The notes below the pieces were generated by a model. It was given only the letters and a program-made list of their open reading frames with translations. It did not search any database and was not told the origin of the DNA. This document shows, one piece after another, positions 32,794 to 40,641 of a DNA stretch of 64,000 nt. Each line of letters starts with the position of its first letter. Within the stretch, counting starts at the first letter, position 1. Source of the stretch: Flagellimonas meridianipacifica (GTDB taxonomy: Bacteria > Bacteroidota > Bacteroidia > Flavobacteriales > Flavobacteriaceae); contig NZ_PVYX01000001.1 of the NCBI RefSeq assembly GCF_003001695.1, positions 1,984,001 to 2,048,000 of the forward strand, in the 5' to 3' direction. The position numbers were made by a program, and so were the translations under genes.

Positions 32794-33864
32794 ATGAGAC
32801 ACATTACCCTGTATTTAGCAGCTTTAATTCTTTTAATTATAAGTCAAAACCTAAACGCCCAAAAAAAGTATGAGCGTAAAATTGAGGTGCTAGAGGAACA
32901 AAAGGAAAAAATAACCAGACAGGAAAAAGAAGCCTTAAAATTGGAGGTTAAGGACATTAACAGACGTTTGGACCGTGGAAACATTAGCTTCGAAAAAGCA
33001 AATGAACTCAAAGAGGAGGCAGCGAGGAAAAGGGCACTTAATATAGAGAACAGAGTAGCCATTGTTCAAAATCAAATTGAACTCCTGAAACGGAATGAGG
33101 GAAAGACTTTGGTGCTGCTTGAACTGGATACCATTTCAGAAAAAGGAGTCCGTCTAGGGGTTGATGTCAATGGAAAACCTGCATTTTTGTTCAGGGGAAA
33201 AGACTGGAGGAGAAGAGTAAAATACGACAGAAGAACGTATTCAGATTTTGTCTTTGCGGTGGGGTTGAACAATGCGATAATAGAAGGTCAGTCTTTGGAT
33301 GACTCTCCCTACAGGATAGGTGGTAGTCGTTTTTTTGAAATGGGCTGGCAATGGCGTACAAGGGTTTTTAGAAACTCTAATTTCCTACGATTCCATTATG
33401 GCTTCTCATTTCAGTTCAACGGACTTAAGGTGGATGATAATCAGTTCTTTGTTCAAGATGGTGACCAAACCAGGCTAGAAGAGTTTGAAGTTGAATTGGA
33501 CAAAGCTAAGCTAAGGATGGACAATCTGGTCTTTCCTGTTCATTTAGAGTTTGGACCTTCAAGGGTTCGGGAAACCGAAAACAGTATTCGCTATTCGCTT
33601 CAAAATCAATTTCGAATTGGAATAGGTGGATATGGAGGTTTTAACTTAGGAACACGCCAAAAGTTAAAGTATAATTTGAATGGAGAGCGTATTAAAGAAA
33701 AACTAAAACGTGACTATAACACAAGTGATTTAATTTATGGTGTAAGTGGTTATATAGGATTTGACGGAATTTTACTTTACGCCAAGTACGATCTGAACCC
33801 CATTTTTAAGGACGCGTTAGTGGAACAAAACAATATCTCCCTGGGCCTTCGGTTTGATTTGTAA
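32794..33864 (+). CDS. Outer-membrane beta-barrel protein of a sigma-factor operon
   Basis: 356 residues from ATG 32794, chosen because it opens a signal peptide (MRHITLYLAALILLIISQNLNAQ); the ORF extends further 5' but that part contains the intergenic palindromes. After the signal there is a charged coiled-coil stretch (YERKIEVLEEQKEKITRQEKEALKLEVKDINRRLDRGNISFEKANELKEEA, ~25-90), then beta strands with aromatic girdle residues ending in SLGLRFDL, a typical barrel C-terminus. Likely periplasmic coiled coil plus outer-membrane barrel. Located after the sigma factor and the membrane protein, perhaps a regulated target or the sensor. Function unknown. Confidence 0.7.
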   Translation: MRHITLYLAALILLIISQNLNAQKKYERKIEVLEEQKEKITRQEKEALKLEVKDINRRLDRGNISFEKANELKEEAARKRALNIENRVAIVQNQIELLKRNEGKTLVLLELDTISEKGVRLGVDVNGKPAFLFRGKDWRRRVKYDRRTYSDFVFAVGLNNAIIEGQSLDDSPYRIGGSRFFEMGWQWRTRVFRNSNFLRFHYGFSFQFNGLKVDDNQFFVQDGDQTRLEEFEVELDKAKLRMDNLVFPVHLEFGPSRVRETENSIRYSLQNQFRIGIGGYGGFNLGTRQKLKYNLNGERIKEKLKRDYNTSDLIYGVSGYIGFDGILLYAKYDLNPIFKDALVEQNNISLGLRFDL

Positions 33865-33890
33865 GAGCATAATCAAGTTAGCCAATCTGG

Positions 33891-33922
33891 GCGGAATTAG
33901 GAAAATCAACTCCTGATTCCGC
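33891..33922. terminator. Bidirectional terminator
   Basis: GCGGAATTAGGA (33891-33902) and TCCTGATTCCGC (33911-33922), 12 bp with one G-T pair and an 8-base loop, between two converging genes; T-rich on the plus strand (AAATTTCTTT). Confidence 0.75.
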
Positions 33923-34168
33923 TCAAATTTCTTTGAAAGCTATCTTCATTTCAGCGGAGAATTCTTCTTTATAGAATACCCTTTTGCAATGAGAGCATTC
34001 AACGTATTTGGATGTGTTTATTGTGAATAAGGGAATCCAAAAAAGATGAAAATAATTAGGTTGCGAGACAGCGGTTAAGGTACTCACCTGCCCACAATGG
34101 GGACAGGCAACACCATGCAGCATCTTAGTGCTAGCCTTGCCAGGACGTGTGCCAAAGAAAAGTATCAT
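33923..34168 (-). CDS. Zinc-ribbon protein
   Basis: 81 residues. CPHCG (~22-26) and CSHCK (~59-63) form a four-cysteine zinc ribbon; in between is a hydrophobic stretch with FHLFWIPLFTINTSKY, a pattern seen in small Bacteroidota zinc-ribbon proteins. No signal peptide. Function unknown; perhaps nucleic acid or protein binding. It follows the DUF4442 gene by 24 bases on the same strand and may be in its transcript. The terminator hairpin lies right after its stop. Confidence 0.8.
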   Translation of the reverse strand: MILFFGTRPGKASTKMLHGVACPHCGQVSTLTAVSQPNYFHLFWIPLFTINTSKYVECSHCKRVFYKEEFSAEMKIAFKEI

Positions 34169-34192
34169 ACCTTAAAGATAGCTCAAGATTGG

Positions 34193-34723
34193 TTAGGACT
34201 TACTTTTTGTTTTGGACCGTTTCCTTTTATAAAAGGCTTTGTCTGCCACATAGATGGTCTTCTTTACTTCACAAAACACCTTGGATTTTTCTTTGTCCAT
34301 TAGCTGGGTGGTTTTTACAATGGTAATCTCATTGTCTGAGGCAACCCGTTCCTTGATGTTTTCTATTTCATCTTTGGAATATGTAAAATCCGCAAAAAGA
34401 GTTTCGCGGGCAGGTCGCTTAAAAAGGATTTCTGCAGACTTATCCCAAACTACATAGTTCTCACCCAGAATATTCATCAATTGAACCATGGGAATTGGGT
34501 CAACCGAGGAGAACATACTCCCTCCAAAAATGGAATTGACATAGTTCCTGTTTTTATAATTGATGGGAAGGCGAACGCTAATGTCCATCAAATCCTTAGA
34601 AACGGTAACAATTCGTCCCGTGCTTCTACGATACATGGGCGACAGATTAAAACCATGTTTAAAAAGAATATGTTTTCCTAAAAATTTGGAACCGACCTTG
34701 GTAAGTTTTTGGTAGATGGACAT
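34193..34723 (-). CDS. DUF4442 hot-dog fold protein
   Basis: 176 residues, one hot-dog domain: SIFGGSMFSSVDPIPMVQLMNILG resembles the central helix of hot-dog thioesterases, with ISVRLPINYKNRNYVNS before it, as in DUF4442/YiiD-like proteins. Possible acyl-CoA thioesterase activity, not proven. C-terminus is very basic (KRKRSKTKSKS). Probably cytoplasmic. It is divergent from dnaG, separated by 144 bases which hold the dnaG promoter. Confidence 0.75.
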   Translation of the reverse strand: MSIYQKLTKVGSKFLGKHILFKHGFNLSPMYRRSTGRIVTVSKDLMDISVRLPINYKNRNYVNSIFGGSMFSSVDPIPMVQLMNILGENYVVWDKSAEILFKRPARETLFADFTYSKDEIENIKERVASDNEITIVKTTQLMDKEKSKVFCEVKKTIYVADKAFYKRKRSKTKSKS

Positions 34724-34838
34724 ACGCTATTAATTGCCCTTCGGGGTTAAAAACTAAGATAGTAAATCTCTTTGTATGATATGTCCAAGAATTGAACAAG
34801 GGAATCTTTAAAGGTGCTGATAATTTTGATTTTTGTGT

Positions 34839-34846
34839 ACCTTTAA
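34839..34846 (+). promoter_or_regulatory. -7-like box for dnaG
   Basis: TACCTTTA, one mismatch to TAnnTTTG, about 22 bases before the TTG start; TAATTTTG at 34821-34828 is a second, exact candidate. Confidence 0.4.
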
Positions 34847-34867
34847 AAGCTATTTTTATCTGCAGAT

Positions 34868-36841
34868 TTGATATCAAAAACTACCATAGACCAAGTATAC
34901 GAAACCGCCAGGGTTGAAGAGGTAATTGGGGATTTCGTCCAGTTGAAAAAGGCTGGCTCCAATTTTAAGGGCCTCAGTCCATTTAGTGATGAACGTACAC
35001 CAAGTTTCATGGTATCCCCTGTCAAACAAATTTGGAAGGATTTTAGTAGTGGTAAAGGGGGCAATGTGGTTGCTTTTTTGATGGAACATGAGCACTTTAC
35101 CTATCCCGAGGCCGTTAAGTATTTGGCTAAAAAGTACAATATTGAGATTGAGGAGACCGAACGTACCGATGAAGAAAAAGAAGAGGCCAACGCGCGCGAA
35201 AGCATGTATTTGGTTTCTGAGTTTGCACAAAAGTATTTTTCCGAAACTCTGTGGGACACGGAACCTGGGAAGGCCATAGGCCATACCTATTTTAAAGAAC
35301 GGGGATTTTCCGATAACACCATTAAGAAGTTTGGATTAGGGTATAGTTTGGATGAATGGGAAGCCTTTACCAAAACAGCTTTGGAAAAATCATATCAGCT
35401 GGAGTTTTTGGAGAAGACGGGACTCACCATTGTAAAGGAGCAAACGGATGGAACCAGTAGAAAGTTTGATAGGTTCAAAGGAAGGGTCATGTTTCCCATC
35501 CATTCTATGAGTGGACGGGTATTGGGTTTTGGAGGTCGGATTCTAACCAATGATAAGAAGGCGGCCAAGTATCTTAATTCTCCGGAAAGCGATATTTACC
35601 ATAAGAGCAAGGTGTTGTATGGTATTTACTTTGCCAAGCAGGCTATTGCCAAAGAAGATAACTGCTATTTAGTGGAAGGCTATACCGACGTTATCCAAAT
35701 GCATCAACGGGGCATTGAGAACGTGGTGGCATCCAGCGGAACAGCGCTGACTCCTGAACAAATTCGCTTAATAAACAGGTTGACCAAGAACATTACCGTG
35801 CTTTTTGATGGAGATGCTGCTGGGCTTCGAGCTTCACTCCGAGGAATCGATTTGATTTTGGAACAAGGTATGAATGTAAAGGTCTGTTCTTTCCCAGAAG
35901 GAGAGGACCCTGATAGTTTTGCCAAGAACAACACCTATGAGGATGTGGTTCTGTATTTGGAGGAAAATGCCAAAGATTTTATCCAGTTCAAGACATCAAT
36001 TTTAACGGAGGAAGCCGCAGATGACCCTATCAAGAGAGCCGATACGGTTCGAGATATTGTCAATAGCATTAGTAAGATTCCTGATCAGATAAAAAAGGAA
36101 ATCTATATTCAGGAGTGCGCCAAAATGATGCAGATTTCTGAGGAGGTTTTGTACAATACCCTTGCTCAAATCAATAAAAAAGAAAGAGGAGAGGCCAATA
36201 AGAGAGTTAAGCAAGAACAGAAGGCCTTTGAAGTGGTGAAGCATGATGCGGTTGTTGAAAAAGTGGATGTACTTTATGAACTGGAAAGGAAAATCATCGA
36301 GATGCTCTTGCTATATGGAAATCGGAAGGAGGAATTTGAAGATTTGGTGCTAAAGGAAAATGAAGAGGGCGAGTTGATTTTGGAACCAGAAGTGGTTGAG
36401 GCCAAGGTGTATGAAAAAGTCTATTTAGACCTTCAGGAAGATGAGATTGAGCTGACCAACGAACAGTTTAAGAACATTTATTATCGCCTTATTGGCGATT
36501 TGAACGAAAGGGAAGAGTTTACCATAAATAGCTTTCTTGCAGGTCTGGAACAAGGCCTGGTGGGAGAGGTATCCTCCATTCTTATGGAAGAAGAACGATA
36601 TACCTTGCATGACTGGGAACGAAAAGACATTTATCCAAAGGAAAAGGAAAGGGGAGTAGCCCAGTTGGTAGGTGAAACCATTCTTACGTTACGATGTAAT
36701 TTGATTAAGGCCAGAATCAATGAATTACAGACAAATACCGAGGATAATACTGGTGATAACTCTGAAACCTTGGAGGAAATCATGAACTACCTTCAATTGA
36801 ACAAATTACTGAACGCCAAGTTGAATAGGGTGTTGTCATAA
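34868..36841 (+). CDS. dnaG: DNA primase, zinc ligands lost
   Basis: 657 residues from TTG 34868 (MISKTTIDQV is the family start). N-terminal CHC2-like domain, TOPRIM domain with VEGYTDVIQMHQRG and LFDGDAAG, and a helicase-binding C-terminal part. It synthesises RNA primers for replication. The four zinc ligands of the N-terminal domain are replaced: GLSPFS has Ser37 and Ser40 instead of Cys and His, and IWKDFSSGKGG has Asp58 and Ser61 instead of two Cys. The fold around them (KGLSPF, TPSFMVSP, GKGGN) is kept, so this domain probably no longer binds zinc. As I recall this is common in flavobacteria. Confidence 0.95.
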   Translation: MISKTTIDQVYETARVEEVIGDFVQLKKAGSNFKGLSPFSDERTPSFMVSPVKQIWKDFSSGKGGNVVAFLMEHEHFTYPEAVKYLAKKYNIEIEETERTDEEKEEANARESMYLVSEFAQKYFSETLWDTEPGKAIGHTYFKERGFSDNTIKKFGLGYSLDEWEAFTKTALEKSYQLEFLEKTGLTIVKEQTDGTSRKFDRFKGRVMFPIHSMSGRVLGFGGRILTNDKKAAKYLNSPESDIYHKSKVLYGIYFAKQAIAKEDNCYLVEGYTDVIQMHQRGIENVVASSGTALTPEQIRLINRLTKNITVLFDGDAAGLRASLRGIDLILEQGMNVKVCSFPEGEDPDSFAKNNTYEDVVLYLEENAKDFIQFKTSILTEEAADDPIKRADTVRDIVNSISKIPDQIKKEIYIQECAKMMQISEEVLYNTLAQINKKERGEANKRVKQEQKAFEVVKHDAVVEKVDVLYELERKIIEMLLLYGNRKEEFEDLVLKENEEGELILEPEVVEAKVYEKVYLDLQEDEIELTNEQFKNIYYRLIGDLNEREEFTINSFLAGLEQGLVGEVSSILMEEERYTLHDWERKDIYPKEKERGVAQLVGETILTLRCNLIKARINELQTNTEDNTGDNSETLEEIMNYLQLNKLLNAKLNRVLS

Positions 36842-36842
36842 A

Positions 36843-36875
36843 AAAATCCCGAAACAACATGGTGTCCGGGATTTT
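36843..36875. terminator. Bidirectional terminator after dnaG
   Basis: AAAATCCCG (36843-36851) and CGGGATTTT (36867-36875), 9 bp, between converging dnaG and the response-regulator gene; A-rich before and T-rich after. Confidence 0.85.
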
Positions 36876-36895
36876 AATCTGGTATTGGTTTATGC

Positions 36896-37525
36896 TTAGT
36901 ACAGCTCCAATGCTTTGGCTTGCTGTAATAAATCCACAAGATTGTCCACATTCAATTTTTTCATCAAACGGGCTTTGTAGGTACTTACGGTTTTCTCATT
37001 CAGGTTTAGACCTTCAGCAACTTCCTTGTTTCGTTTTCCACTAGCCAATAGCTTGAGTACTTCGACTTCTCTCGAGGACAGTTTTCTGAAAAACCTTCTT
37101 GGTTTTTGGGTACCTTCATCAAAAGCTAGTCGTTGGGCCAGCTCATTGGTGATAAACATGTTTCCTTCACTTACCTTTCTTACTGCAGAGATAATGTAAT
37201 CCAAATCAGCAGTTTTGGAAAGATAACCAAAAGCCCCTGCTCGAATAGTGCTAAGTGCATATACATCTTCAGATTGTCCACTGTACATCAATGCCTTAAC
37301 ATTGGGAAACTCTTGTTTCATTTTGCGCAAGGTGGCAATCCCGTTGATTTCTGGAATGTCCATTTCCAACATTACAACGTCAGGGGTAACTTTTTCTAAT
37401 ACTTCAAACAGCTCGCCAGTGGTCGCAACATCTGCAATGACTTCCATGTCATCGCCAGATTCAATGACCTGCTTAATGCCAAGACGAACTATGGGATGGT
37501 TGTCCGCTATTAATACTTTTATCAT
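36896..37525 (-). CDS. NarL/FixJ-type response regulator with Glu at the phosphorylation site
   Basis: 209 residues. Receiver domain (1-120), linker, LuxR-type helix-turn-helix (~145-205: LSSREVEVLKLLASGKRNKEVAEGLNLNEKTVSTYKARLMKKLNV). In the receiver the acidic pocket is D8-N9 instead of D-D/E-D, and the acceptor position is E54 (VMLEMDIP) instead of Asp, while S82 and K104 are present. Glu often mimics phospho-Asp, so this protein may be constitutively active or regulated without phosphorylation. No histidine kinase is adjacent. Converges on dnaG. Confidence 0.88.
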   Translation of the reverse strand: MIKVLIADNHPIVRLGIKQVIESGDDMEVIADVATTGELFEVLEKVTPDVVMLEMDIPEINGIATLRKMKQEFPNVKALMYSGQSEDVYALSTIRAGAFGYLSKTADLDYIISAVRKVSEGNMFITNELAQRLAFDEGTQKPRRFFRKLSSREVEVLKLLASGKRNKEVAEGLNLNEKTVSTYKARLMKKLNVDNLVDLLQQAKALELY

Positions 37526-37688
37526 TCGGTTTGGGTTTTAAGAAATTATAAGTTGATTAGTAATTATTTACTTACACGGCGTGGCGGCAAGTTAACCAAT
37601 TGATGACATAAAAGTGTGATTTTTTTCTTAAAACCTTAAAATTTCTGGGGTTTTTTTCGTCTTAAGCTGGGTTTTTTCGGACAAGTTG

Positions 37689-38477
37689 CTATTTCAAGCT
37701 ATCAGGAATTTCGCAAATAGGTATAGGAATCATCTTATGTTTATTTGCTGAATTATACCTTTTATAAATTACAAAGACCTCTTTTTCCCTACCGGTAAAA
37801 TCAGATTCATTTTTCCCTTCGTCATCCATTTTCATCGCCCATTCCAACTCCGGATATGATGCTCCTATCTGGTCTTCGTCCGTTCTATGATCTCCCCAAA
37901 GCCCATCTGTTGGGGCCGCTTCCATAATATCCTTGTTCACTCCCAGTACACTTCCCAATTCATAAACTTCGGTCTTTAATAGGTCTGCGATTGGGCTTAG
38001 ATCTACTCCACCGTCGCCGTACTTGGTATAAAAACCGATTCCGAAGTCCTCAACTTTGTTTCCGGTCCCTGCTACTAAGTAACCTTTGAAAGCTGCGAAG
38101 TAATACAAAGTGGTCATCCTTAATCTAGCACGGGTGTTGGCCAAAGACATAAAACGTTCTTCTTCGTTTTCCACTTTGGGCAGGGCAGCCACCAAACTAT
38201 CAAACACCGGAGTGAGGTTTACCGGTTGTCGCTTTACATTTTTAAAATTGTCCATTAGCCAATTGATATGGCGGTCAGCCCGAGTCACTTGATTTTCCCC
38301 TTGATGAATTGGCATTTCTACACATAAAAGGTCCAACCCGGTTTTTGCGCATAGGGTAGATGTGACCGCGGAATCAATTCCTCCAGAAACCCCAATTACA
38401 AATCCCTTTATGTTGGCATTATTGGCATAGTCCTTTAACCAATTTACAATATGCGTAATTACCTTTTCAGTTTTCAT
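37689..38477 (-). CDS. nadE: NAD(+) synthetase, ammonia-dependent type
   Basis: 262 residues with no glutaminase domain. ATP pyrophosphatase loop VIGVSGGIDSAV (~27-38), then GTGNKVEDFGIGFYTKYGDGGVD and PTDGLWGDHRTDEDQIG, as in NadE. It converts deamido-NAD to NAD using ammonia and ATP. Divergent from gldB with 66 bases between starts, a neighbourhood commonly seen in flavobacteria. Short for the family by a few residues but complete. Confidence 0.94.
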   Translation of the reverse strand: MKTEKVITHIVNWLKDYANNANIKGFVIGVSGGIDSAVTSTLCAKTGLDLLCVEMPIHQGENQVTRADRHINWLMDNFKNVKRQPVNLTPVFDSLVAALPKVENEEERFMSLANTRARLRMTTLYYFAAFKGYLVAGTGNKVEDFGIGFYTKYGDGGVDLSPIADLLKTEVYELGSVLGVNKDIMEAAPTDGLWGDHRTDEDQIGASYPELEWAMKMDDEGKNESDFTGREKEVFVIYKRYNSANKHKMIPIPICEIPDSLK

Positions 38478-38502
38478 AGCTTACTTTTTAGATTCAAAAA
38501 AT

Positions 38503-38510
38503 TACCTTTG
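38503..38510 (+). promoter_or_regulatory. -7 promoter box of gldBC
   Basis: TACCTTTG, exact TAnnTTTG, 33 bases before the gldB ATG at 38544. No clear -33 box. Confidence 0.55.
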
Positions 38511-38543
38511 TGCCCTGTAAAAATAAACGCTGGCATTATAATA

Positions 38544-39536
38544 ATGAAGGGGTTGACCAAATACTTTGAATATCAAATATCTGGCTTTTTGATTTTTGTC
38601 TTTTTTTTGTCAGTTGTAGGATGCAAAAAAGAGGATGAAACCGAAAAAAAGATAAATCAAATAGAACTGGATGTAGAGGTGCATCGCTTTGACCGTGAAT
38701 TTGCTACCGCTCAACCTAACGATATACCTACCTTAAAATCAAGATACCCTTATTTATTTCCTGCACAGTTTCCTGATAGTATTTGGGAGGCTAAGCTTAG
38801 GGATACACTACAAATTGAATTGTCTGATGAGGTTGACAATGCTTTCGGCGATTTTAAACAGGAAACCAGACAACTGGAGTCTTTATTTAAACATATTTCC
38901 TATTATTTTCCCAAAGCAAAAACGCCTAAGATAATTACGCTTATCTCAGATGTTCGCTATGAAGACCGAATCATCCTGACAGATTCGCTTTTGCTTGTGG
39001 GATTGGATAATTATCTGGGCCAAGAGCATCGCTTCTATCAAAGCATTCCACGTTATGTGGCCCAAGGTTTAAATAAAGAATACCTGGCTTCCGATATAGC
39101 AAGTGCTTTTACCAAAAAGGTTTTAAAATTTCCGAGGAACAGAACATTTCTTTCAAGGATGGTCCATTATGGTAAGGAACTATATCTTAAGGATATACTT
39201 TTACCCGAAAACACCGATGCCCAAAAAATAAATTATACCGAAGAAGAGATAGAATGGGCCCAAGCCAATGAAGAACGGATTTGGCGCTATTTTGTGGAGC
39301 GGGAGCTTTTGTATAGCACTGAGTCCAGTTTGGACCGACGGTTTTTGGACCCTGCCCCCTTCTCAAAATTCCAATTAGTACTGGACAGCGAATCTCCTGG
39401 AAGGCTTGGTAGATATATGGGCTGGCAGATTGTAAGAGCTTACATGGAAAAAAATCCTAAAGTGCAGTTGGTTGATCTATTGGATATGCCGGCTGACGAA
39501 TTATTTAAAAACTCAAACTACAAACCGAAAAGATAG
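38544..39536 (+). CDS. gldB: Gliding motility lipoprotein GldB
   Basis: 330 residues from ATG 38544, which opens a lipoprotein signal (YQISGFLIFVFFLSVVGC, lipid cysteine about residue 25); the frame is open further 5' but that part overlaps the nadE promoter region. The mature protein has VHRFDREFATAQPNDIPTL, RYPYLFPAQFPDSIWEAKLRDT and GRYMGWQIVRAYMEKNP, typical of GldB. It is needed for gliding and type IX secretion in flavobacteria and sits in the cell envelope. gldC follows with no gap. Confidence 0.9.
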   Translation: MKGLTKYFEYQISGFLIFVFFLSVVGCKKEDETEKKINQIELDVEVHRFDREFATAQPNDIPTLKSRYPYLFPAQFPDSIWEAKLRDTLQIELSDEVDNAFGDFKQETRQLESLFKHISYYFPKAKTPKIITLISDVRYEDRIILTDSLLLVGLDNYLGQEHRFYQSIPRYVAQGLNKEYLASDIASAFTKKVLKFPRNRTFLSRMVHYGKELYLKDILLPENTDAQKINYTEEEIEWAQANEERIWRYFVERELLYSTESSLDRRFLDPAPFSKFQLVLDSESPGRLGRYMGWQIVRAYMEKNPKVQLVDLLDMPADELFKNSNYKPKR

Positions 39537-39872
39537 ATGGCCGTAACACATACTTCAGAAATCACATTAAAAGTTGGTCTAGACGAGAACAGGGTACCGG
39601 AAGAACTAAACTGGTCTGCGGAAGATGGGGGGATAGAAAATGAGGAGGCCAAAGCTATGATGCTATCGGTTTGGGATAGCAAGAACCAAGAGTCCTTGAA
39701 AATTGACCTGTGGACCAAGGATATGCCCGTGGATGAGATGAAGGTATTTTTTCATCAAACTTTGGTTACCATGGCAGATACTTTTATGAAAGCGACCCAA
39801 GACGAAAAAATGACCGCGACCATGAAGGACTTTTGCGACTATTTTGCGGAGAAACTGGAATTGAAGAAGTAA
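39537..39872 (+). CDS. gldC: Gliding motility protein GldC
   Basis: 111 residues, no signal peptide; begins VTHTSEITLKVGLDENRVPEEL and is acidic, as in GldC. It enhances gliding in Flavobacterium johnsoniae but is not essential there; biochemical role unknown. The ATG follows the gldB stop directly, indicating translational coupling. Ends 2 bases before the convergent monooxygenase-like gene. Confidence 0.9.
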   Translation: MAVTHTSEITLKVGLDENRVPEELNWSAEDGGIENEEAKAMMLSVWDSKNQESLKIDLWTKDMPVDEMKVFFHQTLVTMADTFMKATQDEKMTATMKDFCDYFAEKLELKK

Positions 39873-39874
39873 AT

Positions 39875-40180
39875 CTAAAACCCTTGAAAAACCTCAAAAT
39901 GAATCACTTTTTCAGGAAACTCCAATAAATAATTTTGGTCTTCGGGATAATATTTGGCTTTTTCATAATCTTCACCTGCAAAGTTTTTTATGACCTCCAG
40001 ATTCTCCCAAAAAGTAATCAACTCAAAATGGGCAAACTGTTCGTCCATCCTTTTCAGAAAAAGCAATTTTATAAAGCCTTTGGTTTTTGAGTAATCTGGG
40101 ACTGCTCTGTCATTCATAAAGTTTTCATAGGTTTTTGCATGTTCCAACCTTGTTTTTCCTTTCCAGATACGTGCTATCAT
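39875..40180 (-). CDS. Small ferredoxin-fold protein of the antibiotic-biosynthesis-monooxygenase type
   Basis: 101 residues from the ATG at 40180, chosen because MIARIWKGKTRLEHAKTYENFM is the usual start of ABM-like dimeric alpha/beta barrel proteins; the longer frame adds 10 residues. Other marks: KGFIKLLFLKRMDEQFAHFELITFWENLEVIKNFAGEDYEKA. May be an oxygenase-like, heme-binding or purely structural protein; no catalytic residue can be assigned. Cytoplasmic. Converges with gldC. Confidence 0.7.
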   Translation of the reverse strand: MIARIWKGKTRLEHAKTYENFMNDRAVPDYSKTKGFIKLLFLKRMDEQFAHFELITFWENLEVIKNFAGEDYEKAKYYPEDQNYLLEFPEKVIHFEVFQGF

Positions 40181-40242
40181 CTTTCTGTCTTTAGAAAAAT
40201 TAAAATACACTTAAATCCTCTCTTAACCATTGAAAACCATTG

Positions 40243-40250
40243 TATTTTTG
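40243..40250 (+). promoter_or_regulatory. -7 promoter box, leaderless gene
   Basis: TATTTTTG, exact TAnnTTTG, ending 4 bases before the next ATG (40255). With a start 4-6 bases downstream the mRNA would begin at or just before the start codon. Confidence 0.55.
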
Positions 40251-40254
40251 AAAC

Positions 40255-40641
40255 ATGAATGAGAAAATTCGTGAAAAACTGGTCTTCGTATATAACGCTA
40301 ACTCCGGTAAAAAAAATGCCATTGTGGATAGCTTGCACAAGGTCTTCAGTCCATCTACTTATGATTGCAATCTATGTGATATCACCTATGGTGTGATTAG
40401 CGAAAACCGAACTTGGAAGCAATTTCGAGAGGATAGTACGCATGATATGATTTTTTTGCACCGAGATGAATTTACCAAGAAATATGCATCCAAGTTTGGG
40501 GCTAAGTTTACTTTTCCCATTGTGTTGGTGGAAGGAGTAAATGGATTGGAGGTGTTTATTGGTACAGACGAACTAAATGAACTAAAATCGTCTAAAGAAT
40601 TGATTCAGCTCATTAAAGAGCGAAATAAAAGTAGTGGTTAA
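40255..40641 (+). CDS. Conserved protein of unknown function with CNLC motif
   Basis: 128 residues. Order: LVFVYNANSGKKNAIVDSLHKVFSPSTYDCNLCDITYGVIS, then HRDEFTKKYASKFGAKFTFPIVLVEGVNGLEVFIG. The C-x2-C pair (CNLC) with HKVFSP before it and FPIVLV after it could be a thioredoxin-like arrangement, but the fold is not certain. Similar small proteins (N-DSG...HK-FSP...CNLC) are, as I recall, known from several phyla without function. Predicted leaderless. Overlaps the end of engB on the other strand by 4 bases. Confidence 0.7.
   Translation: MNEKIREKLVFVYNANSGKKNAIVDSLHKVFSPSTYDCNLCDITYGVISENRTWKQFREDSTHDMIFLHRDEFTKKYASKFGAKFTFPIVLVEGVNGLEVFIGTDELNELKSSKELIQLIKERNKSSG

Noticed and set aside
34097..34681. 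Plus-strand frames opposite the zinc-ribbon and DUF4442 genes
   Set aside because: Shadow frames; the minus-strand products have recognisable cysteine motifs and hot-dog features.
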